64,000 nucleotides of DNA from Thiofilum sp. (lineage in GTDB: Bacteria; Pseudomonadota; Gammaproteobacteria; Thiotrichales; Thiotrichaceae), in contig NZ_JADJTF010000001.1 in NCBI RefSeq assembly GCF_016711335.1, positions 1,364,001 through 1,428,000 on the forward strand, in the 5' to 3' direction. The notes under the pieces are model-generated. The model made no database searches and was not told the origin of the DNA. It saw only the letters and a list, made by a program, of their open reading frames with translations. Below, one piece after another: positions 44,788 through 53,261 of this stretch; within the stretch, counting starts at the first letter, position 1; each line of letters opens with the position of its first letter. Made by a program: the position numbers and the translations under genes.

Positions 44788-45376
44788 AGTCCGTCTTCAA
44801 GGTTAAAACCACCGTCTTTAGACGGTCAGATTTATCTGCGATACTAGCTGGATGAAGGTTGGCATGAGGTCGTGAGAGATGGAGTATCGGTATGGAAGCC
44901 ACACCGTCTACCGGATTGAGTATCACTTTGTATTTGTGACGAAATACCGCTATCCGGTACTGAAAGGGGATGTGGGGTTAAAGATACGGGAGTTGATCCG
45001 TCAAACCTGTCAAGCCTTTGAGATAGAAATAGTGAAGGGGGTGGTGAGCAAGGATCATGTGCATTTGTTGTTATCGGTGCCACCGGAGCTAGCACCGAGC
45101 GAGATCATGCGCCGAATTAAGGGTCGAAGTGCGGCAAAAATCTTTGAAAGCTACCCGGATTTAAGAAAGCGGTATTGGGGACAGCATTTTTGGGCGCGGG
45201 GTTATTTTTGTGCGACTTCAGGGGAATTGAGTGCTGAGATGATTAAGGCGTATTTAGAGCATCACTTTGAACCGAGGTTAGAGGATAACTTTAAGACAGA
45301 AGGCTAGACGGGTCTATTCGACCCGTATCCGGACTTTAGTCCTTTTAGCGAACCCTTCAGCTTTAGCTGATGGTTG
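44788..45376 (+). mobile_element. IS200/IS605-family element (tnpA only) inserted in the yjdF-like gene
   Basis: About 589 bp. Bounds are set by where the yjdF-like reading frame breaks and resumes, so they are good to a few bases. It carries TnpA and three small hairpins with TTTA loops: ACCGTC/GACGGT at 44811-44826 near the left end, and GGAC/GTCC at 45331-45342 plus TCAGC/GCTGA at 45357-45370 near the right end. This matches the subterminal hairpins of IS200-type ends. No target duplication, as expected. Confidence 0.85.
44879..45307 (+). CDS. tnpA: IS200/IS605 transposase TnpA (Y1 HUH)
   Basis: 142 residues, full length. The HUH motif is H60-V-H62 in SKDHVHLLLSVPP; the catalytic Tyr is Y125 in MIKAYLEHHF. 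Typical family phrases are YHFVFVTKYRYPVL, IKGRSAAKIFE and RYWGQHFWARGYFCATSG. It moves single-stranded DNA by cutting at left and right hairpins. A hairpin just after the stop (ACGGGTC/GACCCGT near 45308-45325) may end its transcript. All catalytic residues are intact, so the element may be active. Confidence 0.96.
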   Translation: MEYRYGSHTVYRIEYHFVFVTKYRYPVLKGDVGLKIRELIRQTCQAFEIEIVKGVVSKDHVHLLLSVPPELAPSEIMRRIKGRSAAKIFESYPDLRKRYWGQHFWARGYFCATSGELSAEMIKAYLEHHFEPRLEDNFKTEG

Positions 45377-45679
45377 TTAAGTGTGTGTTTTTGTTTGGCA
45401 TTCAGTGCATTTTATGAGCTAGTTGAGTGGTGGGTAGCCATAGCCACTGGTGATTCGGCGGAAGCCTTTTTAGGTACTCAGGGCTATGTATGGGATACTC
45501 AGTCTGATATGGCATTGGCTTGGATAGGAGCTATGCTAGCTTTGGTGACCTTGAGCAAAGTGCATGATCAGCAAATACAACGTCTTATGAATCATTAAGC
45601 ACTGTTTGATGATACGCAATGCAATTCATGCGTCATTTGCCATAATTAAACCATAATAATGTGCTACATGAGGTGGTTT

Positions 45680-45937
45680 ATGGCAGGTAAAACCTTGATT
45701 CGGATTATGTATAGCCTGATTGGTATTGGTTTAATTATGATTGTAGTGGGTATTAGTTTAATACTTTTCACCGATATTCATATTAAACAAGGTGTCCAAG
45801 GTATTATGCTGATTGCAGGATTAATTGCAGGTGGACTGTTTTTATCCTTACCTGCAAAATTATATTTAACCCTGCAATTAATGCGTATGAATGATGAGCA
45901 TCTACGAGAGCAACGTGCTAAAGGCGAAATACATTAG
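45680..45937 (+). CDS. Small two-helix membrane protein, unknown
   Basis: 85 residues from the ATG at 45680, which follows ATGAGGTGG; a longer frame from 45659 lacks a site. Two membrane helices are clear (about 10-33 and 44-66). The C-terminal 20 residues are charged (MNDEHLREQRAKGE). It overlaps the stop of the convergent aldolase gene by four bases. Not recognised. Confidence 0.6.
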   Translation: MAGKTLIRIMYSLIGIGLIMIVVGISLILFTDIHIKQGVQGIMLIAGLIAGGLFLSLPAKLYLTLQLMRMNDEHLREQRAKGEIH

Positions 45938-46602
45938 CTTTGAAAATCAGTGCCTTGTAAACCATAGTTTTTAAATTTAGCTAAAGCCTCATTGATTTCA
46001 GCCTCACTTAAAATATGCGGATTACCGATTTGTAAGCTGTGATAATACTGCCGTGCAAGGTTTTCTAATTCCACTGCTAGCCATAATGCTTTAGTTAAGT
46101 CATTACCTCCCACTAACATACCGTGGTTAGCCATTAAACAGCCTAAACGATCTTGCATAGCAGTTAGCACATGCTCAGATAAAGCTTCCGTACCAAAAGT
46201 CGCATAATCAGCACAGCGAATATCATGCCCGCCAAAAGCAGCAATCATATAATGAATCGCCGGAATAGGGCGGCGTGTAATCGCTATGGACGTTGCATAA
46301 GGTGAGTGAGTGTGAATAATGGCATTAATATCCGGACGCGAGTTTAATAAATCGCGGTGAAAGCGCCATTCAGTAGAGGGTTTAAATGTACCTTGCCAAA
46401 TACCCTTAGGATTGTCTAACTCCATATAAGTTATCGAGTCTGGAATGAGGTCGGTATAGGGTATACCTGAGGGGGTAATGAGCATACCCGAACCGAAACG
46501 CACGGATAAATTGCCAGAAGTACCCTGATTAATACCACTATCATTGATTAAAATAGCATATTGAATTAACTGTTGGCGCAGTCGAAACTCAATATTATTC
46601 AT
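45934..46602 (-). CDS. Class II aldolase/adducin family protein (fuculose-phosphate aldolase-like)
   Basis: 222 residues. Zinc-site histidines appear in IIHTHSPYATSIA and, later, in CLMANHGMLVGGNDL. The N-terminal GTSGNLSVRFGSGMLITPSG and IPAIHYMIAAFGGHDI complete the family pattern. Such enzymes cleave sugar phosphates (fuculose-, ribulose- or related 1-phosphates). It lies 12 bases downstream of the Lrp/AsnC gene in the same direction, so that regulator probably controls it. The substrate cannot be fixed from sequence. Confidence 0.88.
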   Translation of the reverse strand: MNNIEFRLRQQLIQYAILINDSGINQGTSGNLSVRFGSGMLITPSGIPYTDLIPDSITYMELDNPKGIWQGTFKPSTEWRFHRDLLNSRPDINAIIHTHSPYATSIAITRRPIPAIHYMIAAFGGHDIRCADYATFGTEALSEHVLTAMQDRLGCLMANHGMLVGGNDLTKALWLAVELENLARQYYHSLQIGNPHILSEAEINEALAKFKNYGLQGTDFQS

Positions 46603-46614
46603 AACTCAGCTCAC

Positions 46615-47103
46615 TTAAAATTCGGATTCATAAACAGGCAAATAAGTACGTGAAAATACTTGCTTAATCGCTAAAGTGGATTCTGTTTTGGCTACTACTT
46701 TAATTGCCCCAATTTTGTTTTTAATAAATAAACCATAGTCTTCTAAATCTTTGGCTACGATTTTCAGCATATAATCATAGCCCCCTGTGACCACAGCACA
46801 TTCAATGACCTCTTCTAATTCGGTCACTGCCTGCTCAAAAATTTCTGCACTGTTACAAGTATTGTCCACTAGCTCTACAAAAGCCAAAGCTTGTACCTGT
46901 AGACCAATGCTTTTAGGGTCAAGCAAGGCACTATACCCTTTAATCACGCCGGATTGTTCTAGTTTTTTGATGCGTCTTAGACACGGAGTGTCGGAAAGAT
47001 GGACTTGTTCTGCGAGTTCAGCAATCGTCATACGCCCTTGGCGTTGCAACAGATTTAATAATTGTTGGTCTTTTCTATCAATAAAAATTACTTTATTAGT
47101 CAT
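46615..47103 (-). CDS. Lrp/AsnC-family transcriptional regulator
   Basis: 162 residues: an N-terminal AsnC-type helix-turn-helix (IDRKDQQLLNLLQRQGRMTI, AELAEQVHLSDTPCLRRIKK), then a RAM effector-binding fold (AFVELVDN, VIECAVVTGGYDYMLKIVAK). Such proteins sense amino acids. It forms an operon with the class II aldolase and is divergent from ilvD, 228 bases away, so regulation of branched-chain amino-acid synthesis is possible (inference). Confidence 0.93.
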   Translation of the reverse strand: MTNKVIFIDRKDQQLLNLLQRQGRMTIAELAEQVHLSDTPCLRRIKKLEQSGVIKGYSALLDPKSIGLQVQALAFVELVDNTCNSAEIFEQAVTELEEVIECAVVTGGYDYMLKIVAKDLEDYGLFIKNKIGAIKVVAKTESTLAIKQVFSRTYLPVYESEF

Positions 47104-47331
47104 TTTTGATAATAAGTCACTGTGGAGTAGAGGTTTTCAGCAGTCTAGCAATAGGTTACTGTGGAGTAAGTACTTAAAATGAAGTAGATCCTTAAAAAGT
47201 ATACGCTTTTTAGTCGTTCTGTAGCTATTTAATTAACACTTTGACTATAAAGGTATGTGACGTACTACTCATCCAGCGTTAGAATAATCATTTTTATCAC
47301 ATTTTATACTGATTGGTTTTAGGAGTTTTCC

Positions 47332-49182
47332 ATGCCCGTTTACCGTTCCCGTACCTCAACAGGTGGTCGCAACATGGCTGGCGCTCGTGCGCTATGGCGT
47401 GCCACTGGCATGAAAGATGAGGATTTTAGTAAACCTATTATTGCCATTGCCAACTCCTTTACCCAATTTGTCCCCGGTCATGTGCATTTAAAGGATTTAG
47501 GTCAATTAGTAGCGCGTGAAATCGAAGCTCATGGTGGGGTTGCAAAAGAATTTAACACCATTGCGATTGATGACGGTATCGCCATGGGACACAGCGGTAT
47601 GTTGTATTCCTTGCCCTCGCGTGAAGTGATTTCGGATGCGGTCGAGTATATGGTGAATGCCCATTGCGCCGATGCCATTGTGTGCATTTCTAACTGCGAC
47701 AAAATTACTCCGGGCATGCTCAATGCTGCGATGCGTCTTAATATTCCAGTCGTGTTCGTATCAGGCGGTCCGATGGAGTCCGGTAAGGCGCTCATTTCCG
47801 GTAAAACCGTAAAATTAGACCTGATCGATGCGATGGTTTCAGCGGCTAATCCTAAAGAAACCGATGAAAATGTTGCCAAAATGGAGCGTTCCGCTTGCCC
47901 TACTTGTGGCTCTTGCTCTGGGATGTTTACCGCTAATTCAATGAATTGCTTGACCGAAGCCTTAGGTTTGAGTCTCCCCGGTAATGGTTCATTACTAGCC
48001 ACTCATGCGGATCGTGAGGAGCTATTCAAGCGTGCGGGTCGTATAGCGGTGGAACTATGCAAACGCTACTACGAACAGGATGATGAGTCCGTATTGCCCC
48101 GTAATATTGCGACCTTTAAAGCCTTTGAAAATGCTATGAGTTTAGATATAGCTATGGGTGGTTCGACTAATACGGTACTGCATTTATTAGCGGCTGCTCG
48201 TGAAGGTCAGGTGAATTTCACGGTAGCGGATATTGACCGCCTAAGCCGCAAAGTACCTAACCTTAGTAAAGTTGCACCCGCGACTCAGCTCTATCACATG
48301 GAAGATGTGCATCGTGCTGGTGGCATTATGGGTTTATTAGGTGAATTGGATCGGGCGGGCTTGATTCATCGTGATTGCAAAACAGTCCACAGTGCTACTT
48401 TAGGTGCAGCCTTAGATCAATGGGATATTATGCGTAACCCCAGTGATGCCGTACAAACTTTCTATAAAGCCGCCCCCGGTAATGTACCGACTCAAGTCGC
48501 CTTCTCCCAAAATAAACGTTGGGATAGCCTCGATAATGATCGTGCTAATGGCTGTATTCGCAGTAAAGAACATGCGTACTCTCAAGACGGTGGTTTGGCG
48601 GTACTGTTTGGCAATATTGCTGAGGAAGGTTGTGTGGTTAAAACCGCTGGGGTCGATGCGAGTATTTTAACCTTCTCAGGGCCAGCGCGTATTTTTGAAT
48701 CACAAGACGCCGCAGTAGAGGCTATTTTGGGTGATCAAATTAAAGCGGGTGATGTGGTACTCATTCGTTATGAAGGTCCGCGTGGTGGTCCGGGTATGCA
48801 AGAAATGCTTTATCCTACTTCTTATTTAAAATCAAAGGGTTTAGGTAAAGTATGTGCGTTGATTACCGATGGTCGCTTCTCTGGTGGCACATCCGGTTTG
48901 TCTATTGGTCATGTTTCTCCTGAAGCCGCTGAAGGGGGCGCAATTGGTTTAGTGCAGGAAGGGGATATGATTGATATTGATATTCCTAACCGTACTCTCA
49001 ATTTACGCATTGATGCTGTTGAACTTGCCCAACGTCGTGAGCAGATGAATGCTAAAGGCAATCAGGCATGGAAGCCTATTAATCGTGAGCGTTATGTGAG
49101 TGCAGCTTTAAAAGCGTATGCTGCCATGACGACCTCTGCTTCAAATGGTGCGGTACGTGATGTGTCGCAATTGGAGCGCTAA
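47332..49182 (+). CDS. ilvD: Dihydroxy-acid dehydratase
   Basis: 616 residues. The Fe-S ligands lie in SNCDKITPGM and CPTCGSCSGMFTANSMNCL; NAMSLDIAMGGSTNTVLHLL, the GRFSGGTSGLSIGH loop and a Lys-carbamate region near DGIAMGHSGM are present. It dehydrates 2,3-dihydroxy acids to the keto acids of valine and isoleucine. A TAGGAG site precedes the ATG. It is followed after two bases by darP. The divergent Lrp/AsnC gene may regulate it. Confidence 0.97.
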   Translation: MPVYRSRTSTGGRNMAGARALWRATGMKDEDFSKPIIAIANSFTQFVPGHVHLKDLGQLVAREIEAHGGVAKEFNTIAIDDGIAMGHSGMLYSLPSREVISDAVEYMVNAHCADAIVCISNCDKITPGMLNAAMRLNIPVVFVSGGPMESGKALISGKTVKLDLIDAMVSAANPKETDENVAKMERSACPTCGSCSGMFTANSMNCLTEALGLSLPGNGSLLATHADREELFKRAGRIAVELCKRYYEQDDESVLPRNIATFKAFENAMSLDIAMGGSTNTVLHLLAAAREGQVNFTVADIDRLSRKVPNLSKVAPATQLYHMEDVHRAGGIMGLLGELDRAGLIHRDCKTVHSATLGAALDQWDIMRNPSDAVQTFYKAAPGNVPTQVAFSQNKRWDSLDNDRANGCIRSKEHAYSQDGGLAVLFGNIAEEGCVVKTAGVDASILTFSGPARIFESQDAAVEAILGDQIKAGDVVLIRYEGPRGGPGMQEMLYPTSYLKSKGLGKVCALITDGRFSGGTSGLSIGHVSPEAAEGGAIGLVQEGDMIDIDIPNRTLNLRIDAVELAQRREQMNAKGNQAWKPINRERYVSAALKAYAAMTTSASNGAVRDVSQLER

Positions 49183-49184
49183 AC

Positions 49185-49682
49185 GTGAATGAAATCGATG
49201 AGTTGCCGGATGAGTTTAGTCGGCAAAAGCGCAAAAACGAAGTCGAGGCGTGGCAGCAAGCAGGGGAGCGCTTAATTAAATTGAGCGAGCCTCAGCTCAA
49301 ACAATTAGAGCTACCTGAAGAGATCTATGATGCCGTTATTGAAGCCAAACGTTTGACCGCGAATGGTGCTATTCGGCGTCAGCGTCAATATATTGGGCGC
49401 TTGATGCGCGAGGATGAAGACCCCGATGCGATTGTCGCTCGCTTACAAGAGTTAGAGGGAAATGCGCGTCATCAGGTGGCTAAGTTACATCTGATTGAGC
49501 GTTGGCGTGATCGTTTAATTGCCGATGAAAACGTATTGGGTGAGTTGATTGACGCTTATCCGGAGGTGGATACTCAGCGCATACGTTCGCTCATTCGCAA
49601 TGCTCAAAAAGAATTATCCACTAACAAGCCGCCTAAAAGTAGTCGAGAGCTGTTCGCCGTATTACGCGAACTTATCCTTTGA
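49185..49682 (+). CDS. darP: Ribosome biogenesis factor DarP (YjgA, DUF615)
   Basis: 165 residues, GTG start. The family pattern is complete: an acidic start (NEIDELPDEFSRQKRKNEVE), the KRLTANGAIRRQRQYIGRLM core, and IRSLIRNAQKE near the end. DarP joins late 50S assembly and helps 23S maturation. It starts two bases after the ilvD stop and is probably co-transcribed. Confidence 0.94.
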   Translation: MNEIDELPDEFSRQKRKNEVEAWQQAGERLIKLSEPQLKQLELPEEIYDAVIEAKRLTANGAIRRQRQYIGRLMREDEDPDAIVARLQELEGNARHQVAKLHLIERWRDRLIADENVLGELIDAYPEVDTQRIRSLIRNAQKELSTNKPPKSSRELFAVLRELIL

Positions 49683-49695
49683 TTAAATGCCCTTA

Positions 49696-49721
49696 GACCC
49701 TAGTGTGTTAGCAATAGGGTC
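49696..49721 (+). terminator. Possible terminator after darP
   Basis: GACCCTA (49696-49702) pairs with TAGGGTC (49715-49721) over a 12-base loop, 14 bases after the darP stop. No T-run follows, so termination is uncertain. From here to 49994 I see no gene; the leader of the next gene contains no other strong structure. Confidence 0.35.
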
Positions 49722-49994
49722 ACTTTGAGTCTAAAACTCCCGCTGTCATCCACTTATCCTAATGAATGTTAGGTTCGTCATTTAGGTGATCGTATCTATT
49801 CCTGTACTTATCTTAGTATCAACGCATTGATCAAGTACATTAGCAAACGCTAATGTCTAAGGATCAGCAAATTTGCGCAAGCAATACATAAACCATCAGT
49901 AAGTGCCCCAACAATCAACCAATTATTTAACTAAGAATGTGGTAGCACACAGGGATTGGTGAAAGCAAACTTACTACTATTAGGAGCGAATAAT

Positions 49995-50717
49995 ATGACT
50001 TTCAATTTAAGTGGTCTCTTAGGCGGCAGTAATACTGCTAGTACGACCTCAACCACAACCAGTTTACCTAGCTCAACCTATGGCTACGGTTCTTTTAATC
50101 CCTATATGAGCGGTTCTGGCCTCTTAGGTGGATTAAGTTTTCCAATGGGCAATATTGCAACAGGCTTAGTGGGTAGCACTATGGGGTCTAGTTCTTTTGG
50201 CATGCCTCTTAGTTTTGGTGGCAGCTCTTTTGGTATGACCCCTAGCTTTGGTGGCTACTATGGGTTCCAGCCTATGCCTTCTTACTCCATGATGGGTGGT
50301 TATAGCCCTATGTATATGGGGGGCTTTTCTATGCCGACCATTGATTACACCAGTTTCCTAAATACAGCCGGTAGTGGTTCTGGATCTACTGAGTCTAGTA
50401 GTACAGCTAGTAGCGGCGGCTTGTTAGGACCTGTGTTAGGCACTGTTGTAGGTAGTGCTGCTCAGGGTCTGCATGGTTTAGCTGAGAACCTCATTGCTGC
50501 CACGGGTCTAGGCGGTATTTTTGGTCCATTAATTGATGATCCTATTATTCATCCTTTACTTTGGGATCCTATTTCCATGCTCACTGGTTATGATGTTAGT
50601 AAGCATCCTGACGGTGTACCTGATGTATCTGATCCATTAGGGGTGCGCGGCAACGCTTCTAGTGGTTCTGGCTCCTCAGGCGGTCTACTCGGCGGTCTAC
50701 TCGGTGGTTTGCTTTAA
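49995..50717 (+). CDS. Gly/Ser/Met-rich low-complexity protein A
   Basis: 240 residues from the ATG at 49995 (AGGAGCG ribosome site); a frame from 49956 adds 13 residues. The sequence is Ser/Thr-rich first (NTASTTSTTTSLPSS). It continues with Gly/Phe/Tyr/Met repeats (SFGGSSFGMTPSFGG, MMGGYSPMYMGGF), then a more ordered middle (GLHGLAENLIAATGLGGIFG, HPLLWDPISMLTGYDV), and ends GGLLGGLLGGLL. No signal peptide or membrane helix is evident. A convergent neighbour of the same style (291 residues) shares the LLGG ends. Function unknown; a surface, matrix or sheath protein is a guess. Confidence 0.65.
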   Translation: MTFNLSGLLGGSNTASTTSTTTSLPSSTYGYGSFNPYMSGSGLLGGLSFPMGNIATGLVGSTMGSSSFGMPLSFGGSSFGMTPSFGGYYGFQPMPSYSMMGGYSPMYMGGFSMPTIDYTSFLNTAGSGSGSTESSSTASSGGLLGPVLGTVVGSAAQGLHGLAENLIAATGLGGIFGPLIDDPIIHPLLWDPISMLTGYDVSKHPDGVPDVSDPLGVRGNASSGSGSSGGLLGGLLGGLL

Positions 50718-50755
50718 TTTAGCGCGTACTTAAAAAGTCTATCATCTAGGTAATT

Positions 50756-50791
50756 ATGGGGTTTACGTTGGCGCGTAGACCCCATTTTATT
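50756..50791. terminator. Bidirectional terminator between the two Gly-rich genes
   Basis: ATGGGGTTTACG pairs with CGTAGACCCCAT (12 bp with G-T wobble) around a TTGGCG loop and is followed by TTTATTT on the plus strand. It lies midway between the convergent stops. Confidence 0.75.
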
Positions 50792-50806
50792 TATGCCGTC
50801 AGGCAG

Positions 50807-51682
50807 TTAGATGATGTTTAATAGACCACCTAGTAAGCCACCGATTCCACCTGAAGAGCCAGAGTTTGAGCTACTGTATAAGCCTTCACCCCCCCAAATA
50901 GGTAGTAAGTGAGTTGGATCACCGCCAGAGCCTGAATAGTTAGTGCCATTAGCACGATCATATTCCACGGCACTACCAAATAATTGATCCAGACCTAAGA
51001 GATAGCCTACTTCTTGACCAATAGTTCCTAAAAAGGCTAAAGGAGCGGTTGAGCCTTGATCATCAGCGCCACCTAATGCATGACTATGGCTCGTGTGATC
51101 TTGAGTATTCACCAGCCAACCCATAATGTCGCCGTTTTGAGCTGCTTTTAATGCCCCATCGTGCCCAACGGCATAAGAGAATAAACCTAATGGTATGCCT
51201 AGTATTTGACCTAAAAGACCGCCGCCACCACCGCCACCACCAGATGAGCTGCTGCTGGTAGTAGTGGTAGTTGGCATAGAGTAAGTACCCATACCAGACA
51301 TTCCTGCCATACCGGTCATGCTGGGCATTCCCATAGTAGGCATGTACATAGTAGAAGTCGGCATATAACCACCCAACATACCATTCATACCCATCATATT
51401 AGTACCCATGCCCATACCCATGGATGCGGGGGAGTAAAAACCTGTATAGGAGGGCATTCCTATACCAGAGACATAGCTACCTGCAAGATTATTCATGCTG
51501 CCACCTAACCCACCAAGCATAGGCATAGTAGCAGGCATCATGCCATAAGAACCAAAAGAGTACTGTGGGAAGGCAGACATAGCACTGGTGCTGCTAGTAC
51601 CTGATGTGTGGCCCGCATGAGACGAAGTGCTGGAGGATGAGTTACCACCACCAAGCATATTGGTGAGAAGACTGAGTACCAT
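50807..51682 (-). CDS. Gly/Ser/Met-rich low-complexity protein B
   Basis: 291 residues. Starts VLSLLTNMLGGGNSSSSTSS, continues with Met/Gly/Tyr-rich repeats (SMGMGMGTNMMGMNG, MPTMGMPSMTGMAGMSGMG) and a Gly9 run. The more ordered region is GLLGQILGIPLGLFSYAVGH, QEVGYLLGLDQLFGSAVEY, and the protein ends GGIGGLLGGLLNII. Ribosome site AGAGG before the ATG. It faces its smaller counterpart across a shared terminator. The shared architecture (short LLGG start, low-complexity middle, ordered part, LLGG end) suggests paralogues or a functional pair. Not recognised. Confidence 0.65.
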   Translation of the reverse strand: MVLSLLTNMLGGGNSSSSTSSHAGHTSGTSSTSAMSAFPQYSFGSYGMMPATMPMLGGLGGSMNNLAGSYVSGIGMPSYTGFYSPASMGMGMGTNMMGMNGMLGGYMPTSTMYMPTMGMPSMTGMAGMSGMGTYSMPTTTTTSSSSSGGGGGGGGLLGQILGIPLGLFSYAVGHDGALKAAQNGDIMGWLVNTQDHTSHSHALGGADDQGSTAPLAFLGTIGQEVGYLLGLDQLFGSAVEYDRANGTNYSGSGGDPTHLLPIWGGEGLYSSSNSGSSGGIGGLLGGLLNII

Positions 51683-52037
51683 ATTAAAAATACCTCTTGT
51701 AATTAACTAACTATCAATCCCTGATGGTTAGGGGGTAAAGCACAGTTATAGTTAAACTTTTAGCTAAACCTATGTTATATAGGACTTATTTTAGCGCTAA
51801 GTTTCTTGTTGTTACTGGATGCTATGGTATGGAAATGAGAACGGTTATTAGAATGTTTAGCAGATAGGTGGTAGCAAATAAAAGATATATCTGCTTAATG
51901 GATAGCTTCTAAGCTATTTACTATCACTTAATGGCTGTAAAGAATTTGCTATCGTATTTAAGCCTTTATATTTGCTAAAATCTTAACGTGGTTTTTAGCT
52001 TTAGCTGCCAGTGACTTATTTCAGAGAGGTACTTGGT
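51683..52037. other. Intergenic region between divergent genes
   Basis: About 355 AT-rich bases between the leftward Gly-rich gene and the rightward caspase gene. No ORF, RNA gene or strong hairpin is evident. It presumably holds both promoters. The ribosome site AGAGAGG at 52023-52029 serves the caspase gene. Confidence 0.5.
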
Positions 52038-53237
52038 GTGTGGTTTTTGCGCTTATGCTTGGTGTTACTCCTATGGTTACCCCTACAGACGATGGCAGGT
52101 GAGCGCATTGCTTTAGTATTGGGTATTCAACAATATCAATTTCATACCTCTCTTCCTAAAGCCAGTATCGATGCTAAATTGATGTACGATGCATTAGTAG
52201 CAGGTGGGATTCGGGTGATTAATGCCGAGCACATGGTTAATTTAGATATTGATCATCTCAATTATTGGTTTAAGGAATTAGTGCGGGAGGCTAAAACCGC
52301 TGATGAAGTTTATATTTATTTTGCAGGGCATGGGTTGCAGCATAATAATGCCGTGTATTTACTAGCTACTAATAGTCCTAATTATGATGGTAATACACCC
52401 ACCAGTAGCTTGTTATTAGATACTTGGCTAGAAAAAATAGCTGAGGCAAATCCTTCAGCGCAAAGAGTCATATGGCTCGATGCTTGTCGGGATAATCCAT
52501 TAAATTATTATAATTATGTATCACCCTCCTATTTCGGTGTGAGCTTGAAAAAAACAGGTAATTTAATTGTTTATGCAACAGCTAAGGGTAGTAAAGTCAA
52601 AGATGATAATCCTTTCGCGGAGGAAATAGCTGCTTTACTGAAACAATTTCCTCAGACGGATATAGCAAACTTAGCTAATGATACGGTTGCTTTGATTAAA
52701 GCAAAAACCAAAGGAAAACAGTTAGTTGAGGTAAATAATACTCTAGGTCGGTCAGTGTGCTTAGCAGGTTGCAAAAAAGTAACCAGCAAACCGTTTAGGG
52801 TTTTACCCCAAGGATGTATTAAAGGTACTTGTATTAACACACCGTTGGTATTAAGTACCGAGGCTATTACACAGTCTGATCTAAAACAAATGCTAGCTAA
52901 TAAACCAAAAACCTTTAGTTCGGATGAGCTAGGCGGGTGTTGGGATTATCAAGATAAAAATTTTGTGTTAGATACTAATCAGCGCTGGAATACTTTGGGT
53001 ACAGATAAGGCTCAGTGTCTCAGTAAAAATGATAGTGAGGCTTATGCGAAATGGTATACCTTAACTCAAGCCGATGGTTATTATTATGCATTACCTAGTT
53101 TAGAAGAGTCCGCTTATATCGCAGCCTTGTATCAAGTGGAGGATGAAAAAGAGCGTTTGGAAAAGTGTGGTCGATTAGGTGATAATGCCCCCTGTTATAG
53201 TCATCCGCAATTAGGGGTTTATTTAGTCCGCAAATAA
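52038..53237 (+). CDS. Caspase-family protease (orthocaspase) with signal peptide and degenerate FGE-like C-terminus
   Basis: 399 residues if the GTG at 52038 is used, 8 bases after AGAGAGG; a GTG at 52011 is also in frame. The signal peptide is FLRLCLVLLLWLPLQTMA. Residues 21-225 form the C14 p20 caspase fold, with catalytic His98 (YFAGHGL) and Cys150 (WLDACRDNP). Residues about 275-399 resemble a worn SUMF1/C-type-lectin fold: SEAYAKWYTLTQADGYYYAL, PSLEESAYIAAL and an ending LGVYLVRK like the GFRLVR end of that fold. Orthocaspases cut after Arg/Lys. The export signal places it in the periplasm. It leads an operon with a sigma factor and a membrane protein. Confidence 0.82.
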   Translation: MWFLRLCLVLLLWLPLQTMAGERIALVLGIQQYQFHTSLPKASIDAKLMYDALVAGGIRVINAEHMVNLDIDHLNYWFKELVREAKTADEVYIYFAGHGLQHNNAVYLLATNSPNYDGNTPTSSLLLDTWLEKIAEANPSAQRVIWLDACRDNPLNYYNYVSPSYFGVSLKKTGNLIVYATAKGSKVKDDNPFAEEIAALLKQFPQTDIANLANDTVALIKAKTKGKQLVEVNNTLGRSVCLAGCKKVTSKPFRVLPQGCIKGTCINTPLVLSTEAITQSDLKQMLANKPKTFSSDELGGCWDYQDKNFVLDTNQRWNTLGTDKAQCLSKNDSEAYAKWYTLTQADGYYYALPSLEESAYIAALYQVEDEKERLEKCGRLGDNAPCYSHPQLGVYLVRK

Positions 53238-53261
53238 ACTCTTACTCTTGGGAGCTTTATT

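Larger units (their letters stand above)
44401..45598 (+). pseudogene. YjdF-like (DUF2238) membrane protein gene split by an IS200-type element
   Basis: The N-terminal part (44401-44787) encodes about 129 residues with hydrophobic helices and NDFKEWFGFERNNYDKVGHF, ending at GWMNFFI. The C-terminal part resumes at about 45377 in the same sense as LSVCFCLAFSAFYELVEWWV, then GTQGYVWDTQSDMA. Joined, they give a protein of about 200 residues matching the DUF2238/YjdF pattern. The 589 bases between hold a complete TnpA element, so the gene is inactivated. An ATG at 44401 was preferred to a TTG at 44395. Confidence 0.85.

Noticed and set aside
49683..49994. Small RNA or riboswitch in the leader of the Gly-rich protein A gene
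   Set aside because: Only one weak 7-bp hairpin close to darP; nothing conserved recognised.
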